Shown: positions 1 to 12,380, counted from the stretch's first letter. The stretch: 64,000 nucleotides of DNA from Mesostigma viride (GCA_009746045.1 RPFO01000165.1:4427685-4491684); one strand, 5' to 3'. A program made the numbers and translations. Notes: generated by a model not told the origin, from the letters alone.

Positions 1-1111
1 TGGGTTATCAACGCAAGTTTTCGGCTTCTTTCCGTGCAGTTAGCGCCAGGTATATTGCCATTCCGTGCTGCGCATGCGCATCGCCAGATTCCTGGCACCT
101 TTCAGTGGTTTTTATGTACGTTGCATGGCTGGGATGTGTCAAAGCGTGACCGTGGCATATCGTCAAGTTGTCAGGGATTTGCTGAGTGGTTTCTTGGAAG
201 GAGATTGCTAACAGCACTCAGTTTTGTGTGAATATTGACGCGGCCTTTCTTAGCAGAGGCTTCATTGTGGTTAGAGGCTCACAAGCTTGAGTTTGTTTCT
301 TGGCAAACAATTGCGCTGGAAAGAAAGGTGGCAGTGGTTTTCCTGAGGGGCATACTGCATGGGTGGAACTGCACGTAGGTAGGGGTTATCGTTGTCTTGT
401 TGGCCTTTCTCCCACTAAAATGGGAGAGCCCTAATTCATATGCTAGCAAGGCAAGGTAACCATGGTAAGAAGCCTTGGCAAGCAGCATGTATGATAATTC
501 TGCTTTCTCTGTGGACTGTCTGTTGTTACCCTTGTTGGGCAATTAGTGGATATGGCTTTCTAGGGTGTGTTTGAGCTTGGTTTTGGGATGATGCCCACAC
601 CATAAACCTGGAATATGCTTTAGAAGTGTTGGCTAGGCATGTAGAGCTACCTGCCTCATTGTTGTGCACACACGCAACAGGTTGCCCGTGTCGAGGTAAG
701 GCAAGGGCACATGACGTGCCCAGCCACCTCCTTGTACATTGTGGTCGAATTGGGCATGGTCAGGATACTTTTGGATGGCATAGGAAGTGTTAGTGTGCCT
801 TAATACTCACTAATGCCTTCCTTAGCGTCTGCACAGGTGGCCAACTGCCAAAATTAATAACTGCTACAGCTGAGCTCAGAATGCCACCAAACTTTGACAG
901 TGCCTTCTATGGTCATGACAGAATTTGACTTGTGCTTTTCAGGCCTAATTGATGTGTTATGAGTGTGTATGGGGACGCCCCGCCTAAAAAAGCGTATTTT
1001 TGGCCCAAAAATTAATAACTCAAAGGGATGTGCTGATTTTGTTGATCCAATTAGGTAGAAACAATGTCCCATGACATTTTTATATGGGGTGTGCTTTTTT
1101 CATGCAACTGG
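1..1111. other. left flank, no gene seen
   Basis: No coding pattern or recognisable repeat was found here. The short open frames have no family resemblance or splice context. The stretch is AT-moderate single-copy-looking DNA into which the adjacent LTR element inserted. Confidence 0.5.
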
Positions 1112-1116
1112 TTCTC
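1112..1116. repeat. target-site duplication TTCTC, left copy
   Basis: TTCTC immediately precedes the TG of the 5' LTR and recurs at 9225-9229 right after the CA of the 3' LTR. Five base pairs is usual for Ty3/gypsy and Ty1/copia integrases. Confidence 0.9.
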
Positions 1117-1895
1117 TGTAACAAGCAAAAATGACTTTGTTGTTACATCCTTTGTTTTGTGAATGTTTGGCTTTTATTTGAGGACTTTTGGATCAGTATT
1201 GAGAAAGTTATGAGGTTTCTAAGACGACGGTACTTGGAGCTGGTACTTTGTCAACCAACTGATAGGAACCCTCATTGGTCGTGGCCTGATCCACGTAGGG
1301 TTGTAGTTTGTTGGCTGATACTACTGATAGGAGCCCTCATTGGTCGTGGCCTGATCCACGTGGGGTTGTAGTTTGTTAGTTGGTACTATTGAGTCTTAAA
1401 TGCTCCTTTGGGACTTCAGTGCTTACGACAGATTTAGGATCTCATGGAAAGATTCTGCCAGGCTGTGTGTGGTGTTGTTCTGTTCTGTGTGACTAGGATG
1501 GATACGAAGATCTTGTATAGAATCCCATGGTTCTGATTGGTTCTCTTCAGGCTAAGGTTGGAGCAAGTTCGACAAGCACGTCGATATCAAGGACGTGGGG
1601 TCGCCATTGTTGCTACGTTGGTTTTGATTCACCATGGTATAATAAAGCTTGTCTTTGTTGTCCATCCATAAGAGCCCCTTGGCTATAGACGTCCTTCAGT
1701 TCCACAGAGGTCGTCTATACACGAGCTTGTCTTTGTGTCTACAAGGGGTTGTGATTCCCTAAATCACGTGCTGTGGAATTTCCATCTCAACGTTGCTCGG
1801 ATACTTGAAGTTCTGCGACTCAGGAAAGCAACCCAGGTAAAAGATCTTTCATATTGGACTGTGGATGATGTTGATGATCATTTTTAGTCGTTACA
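1117..1895 (+). repeat. 5' LTR (779 bp)
   Basis: Begins TG and ends CA. It contains a 65-bp internal tandem duplication (1261-1325 and 1326-1390) that is also present in the 3' LTR. A TATAATAAAG string at about 1638 could serve as a core promoter and/or polyadenylation signal. Confidence 0.95.
1261..1390 (+). repeat. 65-bp tandem duplication inside the 5' LTR
   Basis: Two consecutive 65-bp copies, each starting GATAGGA and containing CCTCATTGGTCGTGGCCTGA, differ at a few positions. The same pair is at 8590-8719 in the 3' LTR, so the duplication predates this insertion. Duplicated U3 segments often act as enhancers; that role is inferred. Confidence 0.85.
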
Positions 1896-1896
1896 T

Positions 1897-1908
1897 TGGT
1901 ATCGGAGG
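1897..1908 (+). promoter_or_regulatory. primer-binding site, tRNA-iMet type
   Basis: TGGTATCGGAGG lies one base after the 5' LTR end. It matches the common plant retrotransposon primer site TGGTATCAGAGC at 10 of 12 positions, implying priming by initiator tRNA-Met. Confidence 0.85.
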
Positions 1909-2122
1909 TCTCTACTTTGGTGTTTCTCTTGAAGTCGCAACCTTCCGGGTAGTACAACGTTGATCAGATGTCTGTCATCCGAGAAGATTCATAGAGTTGC
2001 GGAAAACTTACGGTGTTACAGACTGAGACACATCCTGATGTGACTGTCTTGCTCTGTAACACTAGAAGTCAGCCGTAACCGTTGTCTCTACTAGGCAGAC
2101 GATCGCGACTCCATGTGGAAGT

Positions 2123-2383
2123 ATGAGTAGTTCGAAGACACAATCACCTTTACCCCCTACTAATCAAGGTTTGGGAGATCCGTCATCATCTCTGGAACCC
2201 ATTGCTAGGGAAGGTGCTGAGACAACTACTCATACTCCACGGCGTCAACTTAATTTCAATCGTACTTCTATGACTGAAGTGAGGCGGGTTACACAATCAC
2301 CTTCATCCCTACGGAACCAGGTGTGGGCGACTTCTTCTCCTTCACCTCTCCCTAGAAAAGGGTGTTGCATAAGCCATTATTAA
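2123..2383 (+). pseudogene. gag-like N-terminal fragment of the LTR element
   Basis: An 86-codon frame starts 228 bp after the 5' LTR, where gag normally begins. It is Ser/Thr/Pro-rich and polar (starts MSSSKTQSPLPPTNQGLG). No capsid or zinc-knuckle motif is visible before the stop. Position and composition are the only support. It is the start of a decayed gag or the leader ORF of a non-autonomous element. Confidence 0.4.
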
Positions 2384-3254
2384 CGCACCACTAAGTCACC
2401 GTCCCTTTCTTTAAATTCGTGCAATATTTCATTGACAAGCGTCCTTACTTACGGGCTTTCGGCTGGCTGGCCGCATCGTGCTGAAGTCCGACCACCGCCC
2501 TGTCTGTCGTGGCTGCTGACGCCGCAGTCTCTGCCTAGCTCCAAACATCTTTATATATCGGCATTACGCAAGTGTTGCTACGTTTCGAGCAGGGCATGCG
2601 GAGTGTTGGGCCAGTAGCTCAGCAGGTCCGGCTCCAGAATCCTGCTAGGAGCTGTCTTTTTTCCCTGCAGGCTCTGTTTTCGGCCAGGCTGACATGGCGC
2701 TACGGGTTATGGCTGAGCCGACGCAATGTTGCTGCCGACGGCACCTATCACCCGGTTTCCGGGTTGCGGCTGCACGCACGACCACCACCGCGACCGCCTG
2801 ACGACGTCGCCGTCTAAGGTTGTTTTTTTTTCCCGGTGCTGCTTTTCTTTGACGACATTTTTACGGTGTGGCTCAGGTTACACCTCGTGTCTTTTGAGGG
2901 TGGCTCCGGATGAGCGGACAGTAGGGATTCATGGCTGCCTTTTTTACGCAAGGTTCCTTTTGCACTCACTTGACAATCTTTCAGGATCCTTTTCTTCGGT
3001 GCATGGGCAGCCTACCCTTGCTGTTTAAGGACTGTGGCACGTCCTTAATTCACGCGTCGCCAAACATTTGTTTCAGTTGTGGGGGAAACTCTTCCTTTTC
3101 TTGTTGAGCATCATGACAGTGGAGGCGTTCTAGGTTGAGCTTTGGTTCCTCCCACGTGTATGGTGGTTTGGTTTTGGTGGGGAGGAGAACAACGGCATTT
3201 GTGTTGTTCCCACTAGCATCATGGTACTATGGGTAGGGCGAGCTCCCTAGGAGT

Positions 3255-3475
3255 TGTCCAGATTGGTGGCAGCTACGTCTGGTTACCCTGAGCAATTTTT
3301 TGCGGGGGAGTGGACATCCTGGATGTCTGCAATGTAATTTCCAGACGGCATCACACATGCCAGGGCAGAACAACAGCATTTACGGGGTTTCCACTATCAT
3401 ACTGGACAGCTGTGTCTAGTTACCCTGAGAAAATTTCTGCGGGGGAGTGGATATCCCAGGTCTGCCAAAAGGGTG
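3255..3475 (+). repeat. diverged direct repeat in LTR-element interior
   Basis: A roughly 70-bp segment near 3260-3330 (GGTTACCCTGAGCAATTTTT, then GCGGGGGAGTGGACATCC) recurs near 3400-3470 (AGTTACCCTGAGAAAATTTC, then GCGGGGGAGTGGATATCC). It is an internal duplication in the non-coding part of the element. Confidence 0.6.
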
Positions 3476-4477
3476 CCAGATGCTATCATGGAGGCGTATG
3501 GCATGGTAGATGCCACCACATCAGGGGACATCGGGATACCTGCAGTGGGTTGTCCCCTAGAGGGTATCACACGTGCACCCATGAGTTGCCAGGTGTCTCT
3601 TGCATGGGTTGCCCACTTGCTAGACGGTGTCCTTTGACACATGTTCCCAGAGGGGGTGGACCACTTGCTTGACAATGTCCCTTTACAAGTGGGGTGTGGG
3701 TCACTTGCCAGTTGGGGCCCTTACCTGCGCCAGACCATTGTGACCACGCATTTACTTCTCCCAGGACAGGATGGTTACCACTGCTTGTTGGCAGATGGTC
3801 CCTGTTGGGCCTAGGAGGTGCACTAGGACAGCAAGTATGGACACCAGGGCTGCTGTCATAGTTCTTATCTGTGAATATATCTGATATAGTTCTCAGATCA
3901 GAATTTTTGACACTGGTCAAGGCGTTTTTAGGCCCATTTTTTCGATTTTTGGGCAATTCTGCTGGCTGTTGGACCACCTCAGGCCCTTGTGCTCCTCCGG
4001 CTTAGGAGTTCTGGCTACCTGGCACTTGGTAGTAGCCCTGTTCGAGTCTGCTATCTTAATAGGTTGGCAGTCTGTGGCTTGCCTACTAGGCAGTTTTTCT
4101 GAGTGCCATAGTGAAGAGTGCTGGCTCCTTCCTGCAGCCTGATTGACGTTTAGTCCGGGCAGTTGACAGCATGTGGTCCTTCTTCCAAGCAGCTTCTGGA
4201 GCCAGGCTCATTGGTGTCCGTCCCAGGCCTCCATAAAGCAGCTTAGTCACTTCCCCATAGCGTGATCGGCGCAAGCAGCTAGTCTTGGTTGTCCAGTCAG
4301 GCAACAGCTGTGTTGGATACCCACATGTGGGGGTGGTCCAACGCTGATTGGGCGTGGTGGCAGTAGCCTCTTGGGGGCTTGAGGCCAGTGGGGGATTGGA
4401 AACATGTCTATGGCGGGCATGGTGCATGGAGGCTACGTTGGAGAGTACCCTGGTAGTGGACTAGTGCTGTTGGTGGC

Positions 4478-4590
4478 AACTGCAAGCACTCATGGTGACG
4501 AGTGCCAGCACTCCTGGTGGCGACTACCAGCACTCATGGTGGGGCCTGAGAGCACTCGTGGTGGCGACTGCAAGCACTGCATGGTGGCCG
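4478..4590 (+). repeat. short minisatellite, about 22-bp unit
   Basis: Four to five imperfect copies of a unit like GCACTCATGGTGGCGACTGC occur in tandem inside the LTR-element interior. Confidence 0.6.
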
Positions 4591-6220
4591 CTGGCGACTC
4601 TGGTGACTTGGGGACGCCCAAGTGACGAGTATCTGTAATGCTGGTGCCTGCTCCTGACGCAGTGCTGGGTCCTGCCTGCTGGTGGACATCAAGCCAGCCT
4701 TGTGCAGATGAGTAACCTCCTACCCTTGCTTTGCCCTGCTATGGACTTATTCTTGCTTGCATGGTGCCAGGATGGCTTGTTGTCTTGATAGTACACCATC
4801 CGCCCTTGAGCTGATTGCTTGCACAGCATGATGGTTGTATGAATGGGACTGCTTGCACGGGGGGTCTGGCATCATGTTTGCGTGGGTAGGATGTCCTTGT
4901 TGGTTGGATGATGGGCGGGATCAACGGAGCTACAACTGTGGGGCAGGCTGGAATCTTTGGCATGACAGTGATGACAATGATGCCCACTCCGTTGACTCTT
5001 AATTGAGGAGTTGGACTACTTGGTGCTGGGCGGGGGCTCACATGAGCTTAGAGGTGTGGGTTAGTTGGGGGACCCATTCAGCCCTCTACCACCCTTACAA
5101 CCTGCCTCATGTGCATCAGTATCCGTGGTACACTGACATTAATACCATTTGGCAGTCTACGTGGTCCACGGACATGGATACTACTTTCCATGCTTTGACT
5201 AGGGGGACATGGTTCAGTCTACTTGCTAGGGCCCTGCCAAGCTGAGGGTGTATCTGTTTGATGACTGATGGCCTCATCCAGCATACCCTTACGCTGCCCT
5301 ACTTGTGCAACCTTGTCTTGGGCTCCTTCGATCCTAATGCCCACATTACCTTGCATGGTAGTGCCACCTGGATGGATGCGGGGAGTGATTTTTGTTGCTG
5401 GGGCCCTGCCAAGCTTGGGCACATCAGTTGGCTGATTGGTGATTGCTTTCAGTCTGCTCTCAAGCTGCCTTGTATGCAACTCTGTCTTGGATGCTGTAGT
5501 TCCCACCCCATCTTTAGTCATGAGGTGCATAGGACGTCTTAATAGAGCGACCCTGCAGGCCACCAGTGGTTTAGTGGGCTGAGAGACTTGCCTCCCCCAC
5601 CCTTCTCTGGTTGGCTGGGCCTCTGTCTTCATGCGTATCCCATGGCGTTTGTTCCTGCTAGGTCATGCTGTCAATCTTGGGAAGCTGATACCAGGATTAT
5701 TACAGCTTATTCTACGCAGAGGGGTGGAATTATTAGGCATGCTGGTAGTCTCCAGTTTACCAGTTATGCTGAGGGGGATTTGTGTGGGGAGCAGGGCGTG
5801 CAGGGGATTGGGCTGCACCTAGCCCTTGCATGGGGGTAGCGTGTGCTACGATTTACAAGTTGGGGCATACCGTTCATAATGCTGGTGAGGCATTACTGAT
5901 CTTCTGCTATCCCTCTCAAGGCTGTGGATAGTTTTCCCAGGCATCTTATGGAGAAATAGTGTGCCTTGTGATTATCATAGGCCACTGGCTATGGGTTTGA
6001 GTGTACTAGCTACTAAGGAGATGTGGCTTTACCTCACTCTCACTCCTTTGGTGCGACTGGAGGGGGGGAATTTTGTTCTGGTGGGGAGGAGATCTGTGAG
6101 GATCATAGCGTGGATTCACCCTGGGATTTCAGTTCATCCTGTCGGGCTCACCTCATAGATCCCTGACTATGTGGTATCCTGGTTTCGCTGGCCATCGGTG
6201 GGCTATTTTGGCTGTGCTTT

Positions 6221-6544
6221 GTGGCACCTCCCCAACCTGCTGGCGGGTACCCACTGGTGACAACCCTGTCCACGGCCTCTCTTCATCATGGGTGTACTTC
6301 TGAGATACCCTTGATCTTCCTGAGGCGACCCTGTTGGCGACGTCTTCCTGCTGGATTGCTCCTGCCTCTTGGTGACTGCACTTCCACCTGGGGCGCTGTT
6401 GACGTTTCCTCGTTCCAGTTTGCGTGGACTGACGGGTGTCAGCAGGCCTTGGACTTGCTGCAGCAGAAGCTCACGCCAGCCCCTGTGTTAGGATTGAGCA
6501 TTCTTGGAATCCACCCAGCCTGCTATGACCTGTTGGTGATCTGA
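6221..6544 (+). pseudogene. pol remnant, gypsy RT/RNaseH junction
   Basis: Within a 107-codon frame the stretch FAWTDGCQQALDLLQQKLTP followed by APVLGL matches the conserved gypsy segment joining the RT thumb to RNase H (form F.WT..CQ.AF..LK..L..APVL). The downstream Asp-rich RNase H motif is missing and the frame stops at 6544. No YVDD RT box or integrase HHCC/DDE motif was found in frame around it. This assigns the element to Ty3/gypsy and shows that pol is broken. Confidence 0.6.
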
Positions 6545-7384
6545 GGGAGGTCCCCAGTTGGGATGGATTGGGGATTTATTATGGCTCGGTTACCTGCCAC
6601 TCTGTTGTGGTGATACAGCATCTGTCCCTGACTACCTCTTCCCTTGAGAAGGGCTGGAATCTTTGGGTGTGCTGTGGTGACTAGCTTTGATGAGCCTTGG
6701 ACCCTGGCAGCCCAGTTAGTTTTGTGGGGTTCGCTGTATAGAGGGTTAGCCTTGCTACATGACACTCTGCTTCCTGCCCTGATCAAGCAGTGAGAGTTGT
6801 CAGTATTTCGTGGCATGGATCCCTGTGGATGACCCGTTATCCCTGGGAATGTCAGGCTTGTCTTTCACCCGTGGACTCTAGCTGAGGGAGGGTGGTGTCC
6901 CAGAACATGGAGTGGCCTCGCCTTGTTTGGCTTAGGTGCCTTGATCCTGTTTACTCCTTCTTGGATTCATGTGGACTCATTGAATCCGACGGGGATCTGA
7001 GTTGAGTGGGATGGACTCTGGTGGGAGTTTGGTTGGACTAAGCTGAGATGACATCCAGATTTTGGTGACCAGTTTCTGAGGATGGTTGAGGGGATCTGAG
7101 CTTGGATGGCACATGGAGAGTGACTTCTGTGTTGTACCCTCGACATATGGAGTGGTTCACCTAGGGCTTGATTCCTGGTATGATTAAGACACGTGGGTCA
7201 TGTTCTGCATGCACGTCTTCGTGTACCAGACCAATAGTATATACCTGGAGGTTTCTACCTTGGTGCTGCTGAGTGGCCTATGTGGATCATAGGAACTGCA
7301 CGGGCCCCTGTGACCACTATGAGACTTTGGCCAAGGCGTTGGCTGCACTCAACAGAGAGGAGGGGGAGGTGAGCTCTGAAGGCT

Positions 7385-8086
7385 ATGTGGAGGAGGTCCT
7401 ATCTCAGCTGCACACAAGCCTGTATGAGAGTGGCTCCCCTTTTTGTGGCTCATCTGCTGCGTAGGATGTATGCATTGTCACCAGGACCTGAGATTGACAT
7501 GAGGCCTGCTGAGGGGCCGGTCATGCTGGCAGCCTTACCTGAGGCCTTGAAGGAGGCATTTACTCAGTTGCAGCCAGTGAGTATGGGAGAGGCTTCCTAC
7601 ATGGAGCTGTTGGAGTTTTCAGTTCAGAAGGGTGCCTTTGATTTGGTTCCTTCTTCCTCCAGCTCTGCCAGAAGGTGTTTTCCTTTGGAGACTTCTAACC
7701 TCTTTTGCCATCCAGGGTTGCCCAAGTACACTGTGGAACTTAAGATCCGTCAGACGCCACTAAGGGTGCTGGTGCCTCTGATAGGTGCTAAGTGGTCGGT
7801 GGTCAAGACCTTTCTGCAGTTCTGGTGGGCGTACAGATCATGGGTGAGCAGGCACAAGACGTCCTCTACTTGGGTGATGGACCCTGAGAGTCAGTCTGTG
7901 GTGCTCTTCTCCTATCCAGGGGCATGCCTTCGCTATGCTGCCCAGATGGTGGCAGGAGCTGCTGAGACTTGCGTGGTGTTGCAGGTCAGCAGGGACTGGC
8001 CAGAGTTGGCCCACATGGTGGAGCAGTTTCCCATGGGTGGACTCAAGGGCAAGGATGGCCTGAATGGGGATTGGTATAGCCTGTGA
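7385..8086 (+). CDS. unrecognised 233-codon ORF near the 3' end of the LTR element
   Basis: This is the longest frame in the element interior. It ends 359 bp before the 3' LTR, roughly where integrase C-termini or extra ORFs lie. The translation has no DDE, chromodomain or zinc-finger motif that I recognise. A mildly hydrophobic Trp-rich centre (FLQFWWAYRSWVS) is the only notable feature. It could be a captured fragment, a remnant of the integrase tail, or chance. Confidence 0.3.
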   Translation: MWRRSYLSCTQACMRVAPLFVAHLLRRMYALSPGPEIDMRPAEGPVMLAALPEALKEAFTQLQPVSMGEASYMELLEFSVQKGAFDLVPSSSSSARRCFPLETSNLFCHPGLPKYTVELKIRQTPLRVLVPLIGAKWSVVKTFLQFWWAYRSWVSRHKTSSTWVMDPESQSVVLFSYPGACLRYAAQMVAGAAETCVVLQVSRDWPELAHMVEQFPMGGLKGKDGLNGDWYSL

Positions 8087-8429
8087 GGAACAGGGCTGAG
8101 AAGGAAAGGGGGCTTTGGATTGTGGTGTGAGGGGGGGATTCCAGGATGGATGATGGGGGGGCTCCAGTCCAGTTCTGATGTTCCAGTCCAGAGTTCCAGG
8201 TTCCAGGATGCTGAATGGAAGACCTTGTATTATGAGATGTGTTTATCTGGATTTATAGTAGATAAGGTAGTGACTTGTCTGCTGTAGAAACCTGTGACTA
8301 GATGTTTATGAGATAGGAGGCCCTGTTTCCAGGGATGTAAAAACCCATCTGCTTTTCCCAAGAGATGGTGGATTTCTGTTCAATGTTCCTCTGCCTTCAA
8401 GAGTTGGCTATTGGACCTGGGAGGTCCAG

Positions 8430-8445
8430 TTTTGAGGGGGAGATA
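8430..8445 (+). promoter_or_regulatory. polypurine tract
   Basis: TTTTGAGGGGGAGATA abuts the TG of the 3' LTR, the expected position of the plus-strand primer. Confidence 0.75.
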
Positions 8446-9224
8446 TGTAACAAGCAAAAATGACTTTGTTGTTACATCCTTTGTTTTGTGAATGTTTGGC
8501 TTTTATTTGAGGACTTTTGGATCAGTATTGAGAAAGTTATGAGGTTTCTAAGACGACGGTACTTGGAGCTGATACTTTGTCAACCAACTGATAGGAACCC
8601 TCATTGGTCGTGGCCTGATCCACGTAGGGTTGTAGTTTGTTGGCTGATACTACTGATAGGAGCCCTCATTGGTCGTGGCCTGATCCACGTGGGGTTGTAG
8701 TTTGTTAGTTGGTACTATTGAGTCTTAAATGCTCCTTTGGGACTTCAGTGCTTACGACAGATTTAGGATCTCATGGAAAGATTCTGCCAGGCTGTGTGTG
8801 GTGTTGTTCTGTTCTGTGTGACTAGGATGGATACGAAGATCTTGTATAGAATCCCATGGTTCTGATTGGTTCTCTTCAGGCTAAGGTTGGAGCAAGTTCG
8901 ACAAGCACGTCGATATCAAGGACGTGGGGTCGCCATTGTTGCTACGTTGGTTTTGATTCACCATGGTATAATAAAGCTTGTCTTTGTTGTCCATCCATAA
9001 GAGCCCCTTGGCTATAGACGTCCTTCAGTTCCACAGAGGTCGTCTATACACGAGCTTGTCTTTGTGTCTACAAGGGGTTGTGATTCCCTAAATCACGTGC
9101 TGTGGAATTCCCATCTCAACGTTGCTCGGATACTTGAAGTTCTGCGACTCAGGAAAGCAACCCAGGTAAAAGATCTTTCATATTGGACTGTGGATGATGT
9201 TGATGATCATTTTTAGTCGTTACA
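8446..9224 (+). repeat. 3' LTR (779 bp)
   Basis: Same length as the 5' LTR and nearly identical. The differences seen are GAGCTGA versus GAGCTGG at about 8580 and AATTCCC versus AATTTCC at about 9107. Confidence 0.95.
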
Positions 9225-9229
9225 TTCTC
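9225..9229. repeat. target-site duplication TTCTC, right copy
   Basis: Matches 1112-1116 exactly and directly follows the terminal CA of the 3' LTR. Confidence 0.9.
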
Positions 9230-10840
9230 CCACTGTTCTGGGCAAGATGTGCCCCGGACAGCGTTTTTTTCTATTTTTAGCTCATAGCCGGTGTATGGCT
9301 GGGGGTAGTACCCCCAACAAGTGGTGGTATGCATGCCCAAACATCATGTTTATGGTCCCCAAACATCATTCAGTGGTTGTCAGTTGCATTTCTGTAGTTA
9401 TTAGGGGGGTTAAGTTTTGATATATTTCTATGGGACCCTCCCCTTAATAGTAACCATAATATATATCCATGCTACTTGGGTATCTGAAAGCTCAGCCCCT
9501 GGTGTGCCAGCAATTATACCGAAAATGATGGTACGCACAGTATTTGTGAGCATTTGGGGTGGCAATGCCGTCCATGCGGCCCAGGATGAGCCACGTCCAA
9601 ACTCCAAAACCCTGGGAGATCGATCACAGAAAAGGAACCGGGGCTCAATGGATTCGCTGGGGTGAGCGCACAGGCATGATGCATCATCAGCCACTTTATT
9701 AATTCTTCCTGCGTCAGTTATAGGAAGTCCGAAGTGTTCGGAAGGCTGCTCGAACGAGTCGTCCGTACCATTTTTGGGCTTTCACCACGCCTATCGGTAA
9801 GTTCCCATAATTAAGCTAAGGGAAGGCCGGGCAAAGTCAGACCGAACTTCCCGGAATCTCTCGACTACGGTAGCCGATGAACTACGGTGCGGCCCTGAAT
9901 TAAGGCCGCTGCGCAGCTAGGTAAAAGTGGAGCGCCGCGCTCGCCGCGCCACGCCGCACCGCGCCGCGTTTGATTAGCACTGATTAGGGGCCCTATTAGC
10001 ACTGATTAGGGCCTAGTTTTGTCATACTGGTACTCACTTAATTGTCATACAGGAACTGCGCTTGGTGGGTAATTAATGTACTTGATAGGTTAGAATCCAA
10101 GTCAGACACTGAACTAGGCGCCCTGACTACTGCCAGTATGCCACTGGTTATAAACAAGCTCCCGGGCTCGAAATTTACCTAACCCGGGCTGAACTTTCCC
10201 CGTTAAGTGTCAAATCCATGAAAAAAAAAACTCGAAAAAATAATTATTCGCAATTTGATTAAAGCCACTACGGTACATAATCAACCCCTAACAATGTCCC
10301 CCATGACACCCGCCAAATGGGGGGGGGGGGGGTGTCCCCCCCCCCCTCCCCCCCCAAACACAAACACAAACACAAACACTACAATACCTCGGACCGGTAG
10401 TGTAGTCTAGCGACGCACCGGCTGTGACCGACCTGACTGACCACGACCACAAGCCACCAACCAGACCCACGCCCCCACCCACCCACCCCCACACGTCCAG
10501 GTACATACATCCTACACCAAGCATGCACTCCAGGGGACTACTGCCGTTTCGCGTTGCGGTTCCCGGCCAGGCGGAGGTCCGGTCGGGGCCACGTCGAGGT
10601 GCATCCGGGAAGTATCCATGCTGTATTTGGTAATGTGCTCTCCCCCCTATGCCACTTCGATCCATCGAGGCTACTTGGCGTGCGATCGATTGCTAGGATA
10701 CATCTCGTTGTGAGCTCACGCGAAGGTATCCGATGATGCAACCGTCCATGTCCCAATCAATGCCCCGGCGATAGTACCACCGATACCAGTAAATATATCC
10801 GGCCCTCGGCCACTATAGATTCTCTGCTGCCCATGTGCGG
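9230..10840. other. no gene seen; poly-G/poly-C tract at about 10319-10355
   Basis: Only short shadow frames are present. GC rises after 9.8 kb (GCGCCGCGC runs at 9930-9970). A G14-like run followed by C runs and CAAACA repeats sits at 10319-10380. No splice-consistent coding pattern was recognised. Confidence 0.5.
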
Positions 10841-10846
10841 CGTGGG

Positions 10847-10848
10847 AC

Positions 10849-10917
<69 letters not shown>
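10847..10917 (+). repeat. (ACA)n microsatellite
   Basis: About 23 perfect ACA units preceded by GGCGTGGGACACAAC. The same lead-in precedes a shorter AAC run at 12474, and a close variant precedes the AACTG runs at 11093 and 39914. Confidence 0.95.
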
Positions 10918-11626
10918 GGAGGAAAAAGTACTTCGGACTTAGGTTATTTCACTTATTTGCAAAACTTAGCCCTTACCGGGAGAAGACAAGTGTCCAGCAC
11001 GGAAAATCGTACTCTGGCGTATGTTTCGGGACGGAGAAGACAAGTGGAGAACTCGAATAGGTACGTAATTACGGCCCATGTGCGGTGTGGGAAACAACTG
11101 AACTGAACTGAACTGAACTGAATTACGGCCAGGCAGTATAGTGATCACTGTGCGGGTTAACCTTGACGGGGTAACACGACCTTTGGACTTTGACACAACA
11201 GAAGGCTGTTAGCCATCATAACTGGAATTGGTCACGCCGCGCCCAATCCTGCATTCTCAGCCGTAGGATCGGCGTGAAAATCCCAGTAAGAGATGGGAGG
11301 CATGTAGGAGTATAAATTGAAAGTGCGGTCCCGCGCGAGCGAAGACGATATTCCTATCTCACACCGACACATACAGAAGTGGCGCCGATTTTCAGCATTA
11401 AGTGGCGGGCCCCTTCATTGTGGGCTAACTTTTGCAAAGAACACAAGTCGAAAGTCAAAACCAGTTTTGCGTTCTGAAGGCTTTTTGCCTTCAGACTTGG
11501 GGTTTTGCATTAGTAAGGTAAGTCTGCAAATAAGTCCGTAATAATACGTCTGCAAGTCCGAGAAAAGGTGAATACAACAAAAAAAATCAGTCACAACAAC
11601 GGTAGTCGAGAGAGGACCATATTTTT
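10918..11626. other. no gene seen; short (AACTG)n at 11093-11123
   Basis: Five to six AACTG pentamers at 11093-11123 follow the lead-in GGTGTGGGAAACAACTG. The rest shows no coding signal or clear repeat. Confidence 0.55.
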
Positions 11627-12380
11627 CAGACTCATGAGAGGACCGGTGACATACAGCCATGCTATTTGGGGGCCCAATACCGCCACCGCCAGGTCGAAAT
11701 GTCCGGCCCCCATATTGAACTCAGGGTCCAATGCCAACCGCCGGAATGAAACTTGCTGGCCCCCAGTATGCTAGCGCCCCCCTGGGGCGCCGCCACCGGT
11801 GCGCCGACAGCCGGCCCCCATATGCCCCCCCCCAACGCGCTGAATTCGTGTTCAGTGACCAGATCACACTTTGATCCGGGAGCAAAATGATTGGCTGTAC
11901 GTTACGAACAAAAAACGAAATTTTAGTATCTAAGTTCCGCAGCGCTTGCTGAATTTGCTCCCTTTCCAAGGCCCGCTGACAATACTTGAGAAATTCACCA
12001 ATGAATGTTCGGTTTGAAACTGACGTAATAATGTAACCCTTTGAGGGTGACGTCCGCTTGGCACTCAACCATGCTGGAATAATCCGGAACAAAATGTGTG
12101 CACGTATTCCTATGCCCCCTAAACGCCGCTTATTCCTAGTGCAGCTGGAAACACCCGCCGAAGTCCAAACACTGCAGACGAGCACTTGCCACGTGGCAAA
12201 TCCCCTTTGGCAGTAGGCTCGCCATATGGGGGCCATGACCACCCGCCGGCAGGCTATTTCAGCCGCAGCCCCTATATTTATATAGGGGCCAGACCAATGC
12301 AGCCACCGGCAGCCTTGGGGCCAGACCCTAGTACCCGTGAAATTTTGGCTGGGCATGTCACCGGTCCTCTCATGAGTCTG
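11627..12380. mobile_element. small inverted-repeat element, about 0.75 kb
   Basis: A perfect 24-bp inverted repeat bounds the segment: 11627-11650 begins CAGACTCATGAGAGGACCGG and 12357-12380 is its exact reverse complement. Weaker complementarity continues inward (GACATACAGCC versus GACATGCCCAGCC). There is no transposase frame, and the GC-rich interior is non-coding. The terminal CAGACTCATGAG is shared with the larger neighbour, so the two may be related or one may have inserted at the other's end. Confidence 0.6.

Larger units (their letters stand above)
1117..9224 (+). mobile_element. LTR retrotransposon, Ty3/gypsy-like, recently inserted
   Basis: Two 779-bp direct repeats (1117-1895 and 8446-9224), each beginning TGTAAC and ending TTACA, bound a 6.55-kb interior. 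The 5-bp sequence TTCTC lies on both sides (1112-1116 and 9225-9229) as the target-site duplication. A tRNA-Met-type primer-binding site follows the 5' LTR, and a purine-rich tract precedes the 3' LTR. I found only two LTR differences (near 1251/8580 and 1777/9106), so insertion looks recent. The interior has a short gag-like frame at 2123 and a fragment typical of the gypsy RT-RNaseH boundary near 6410, but no long pol frame. It was therefore probably mobilised by another element. Confidence 0.93.
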
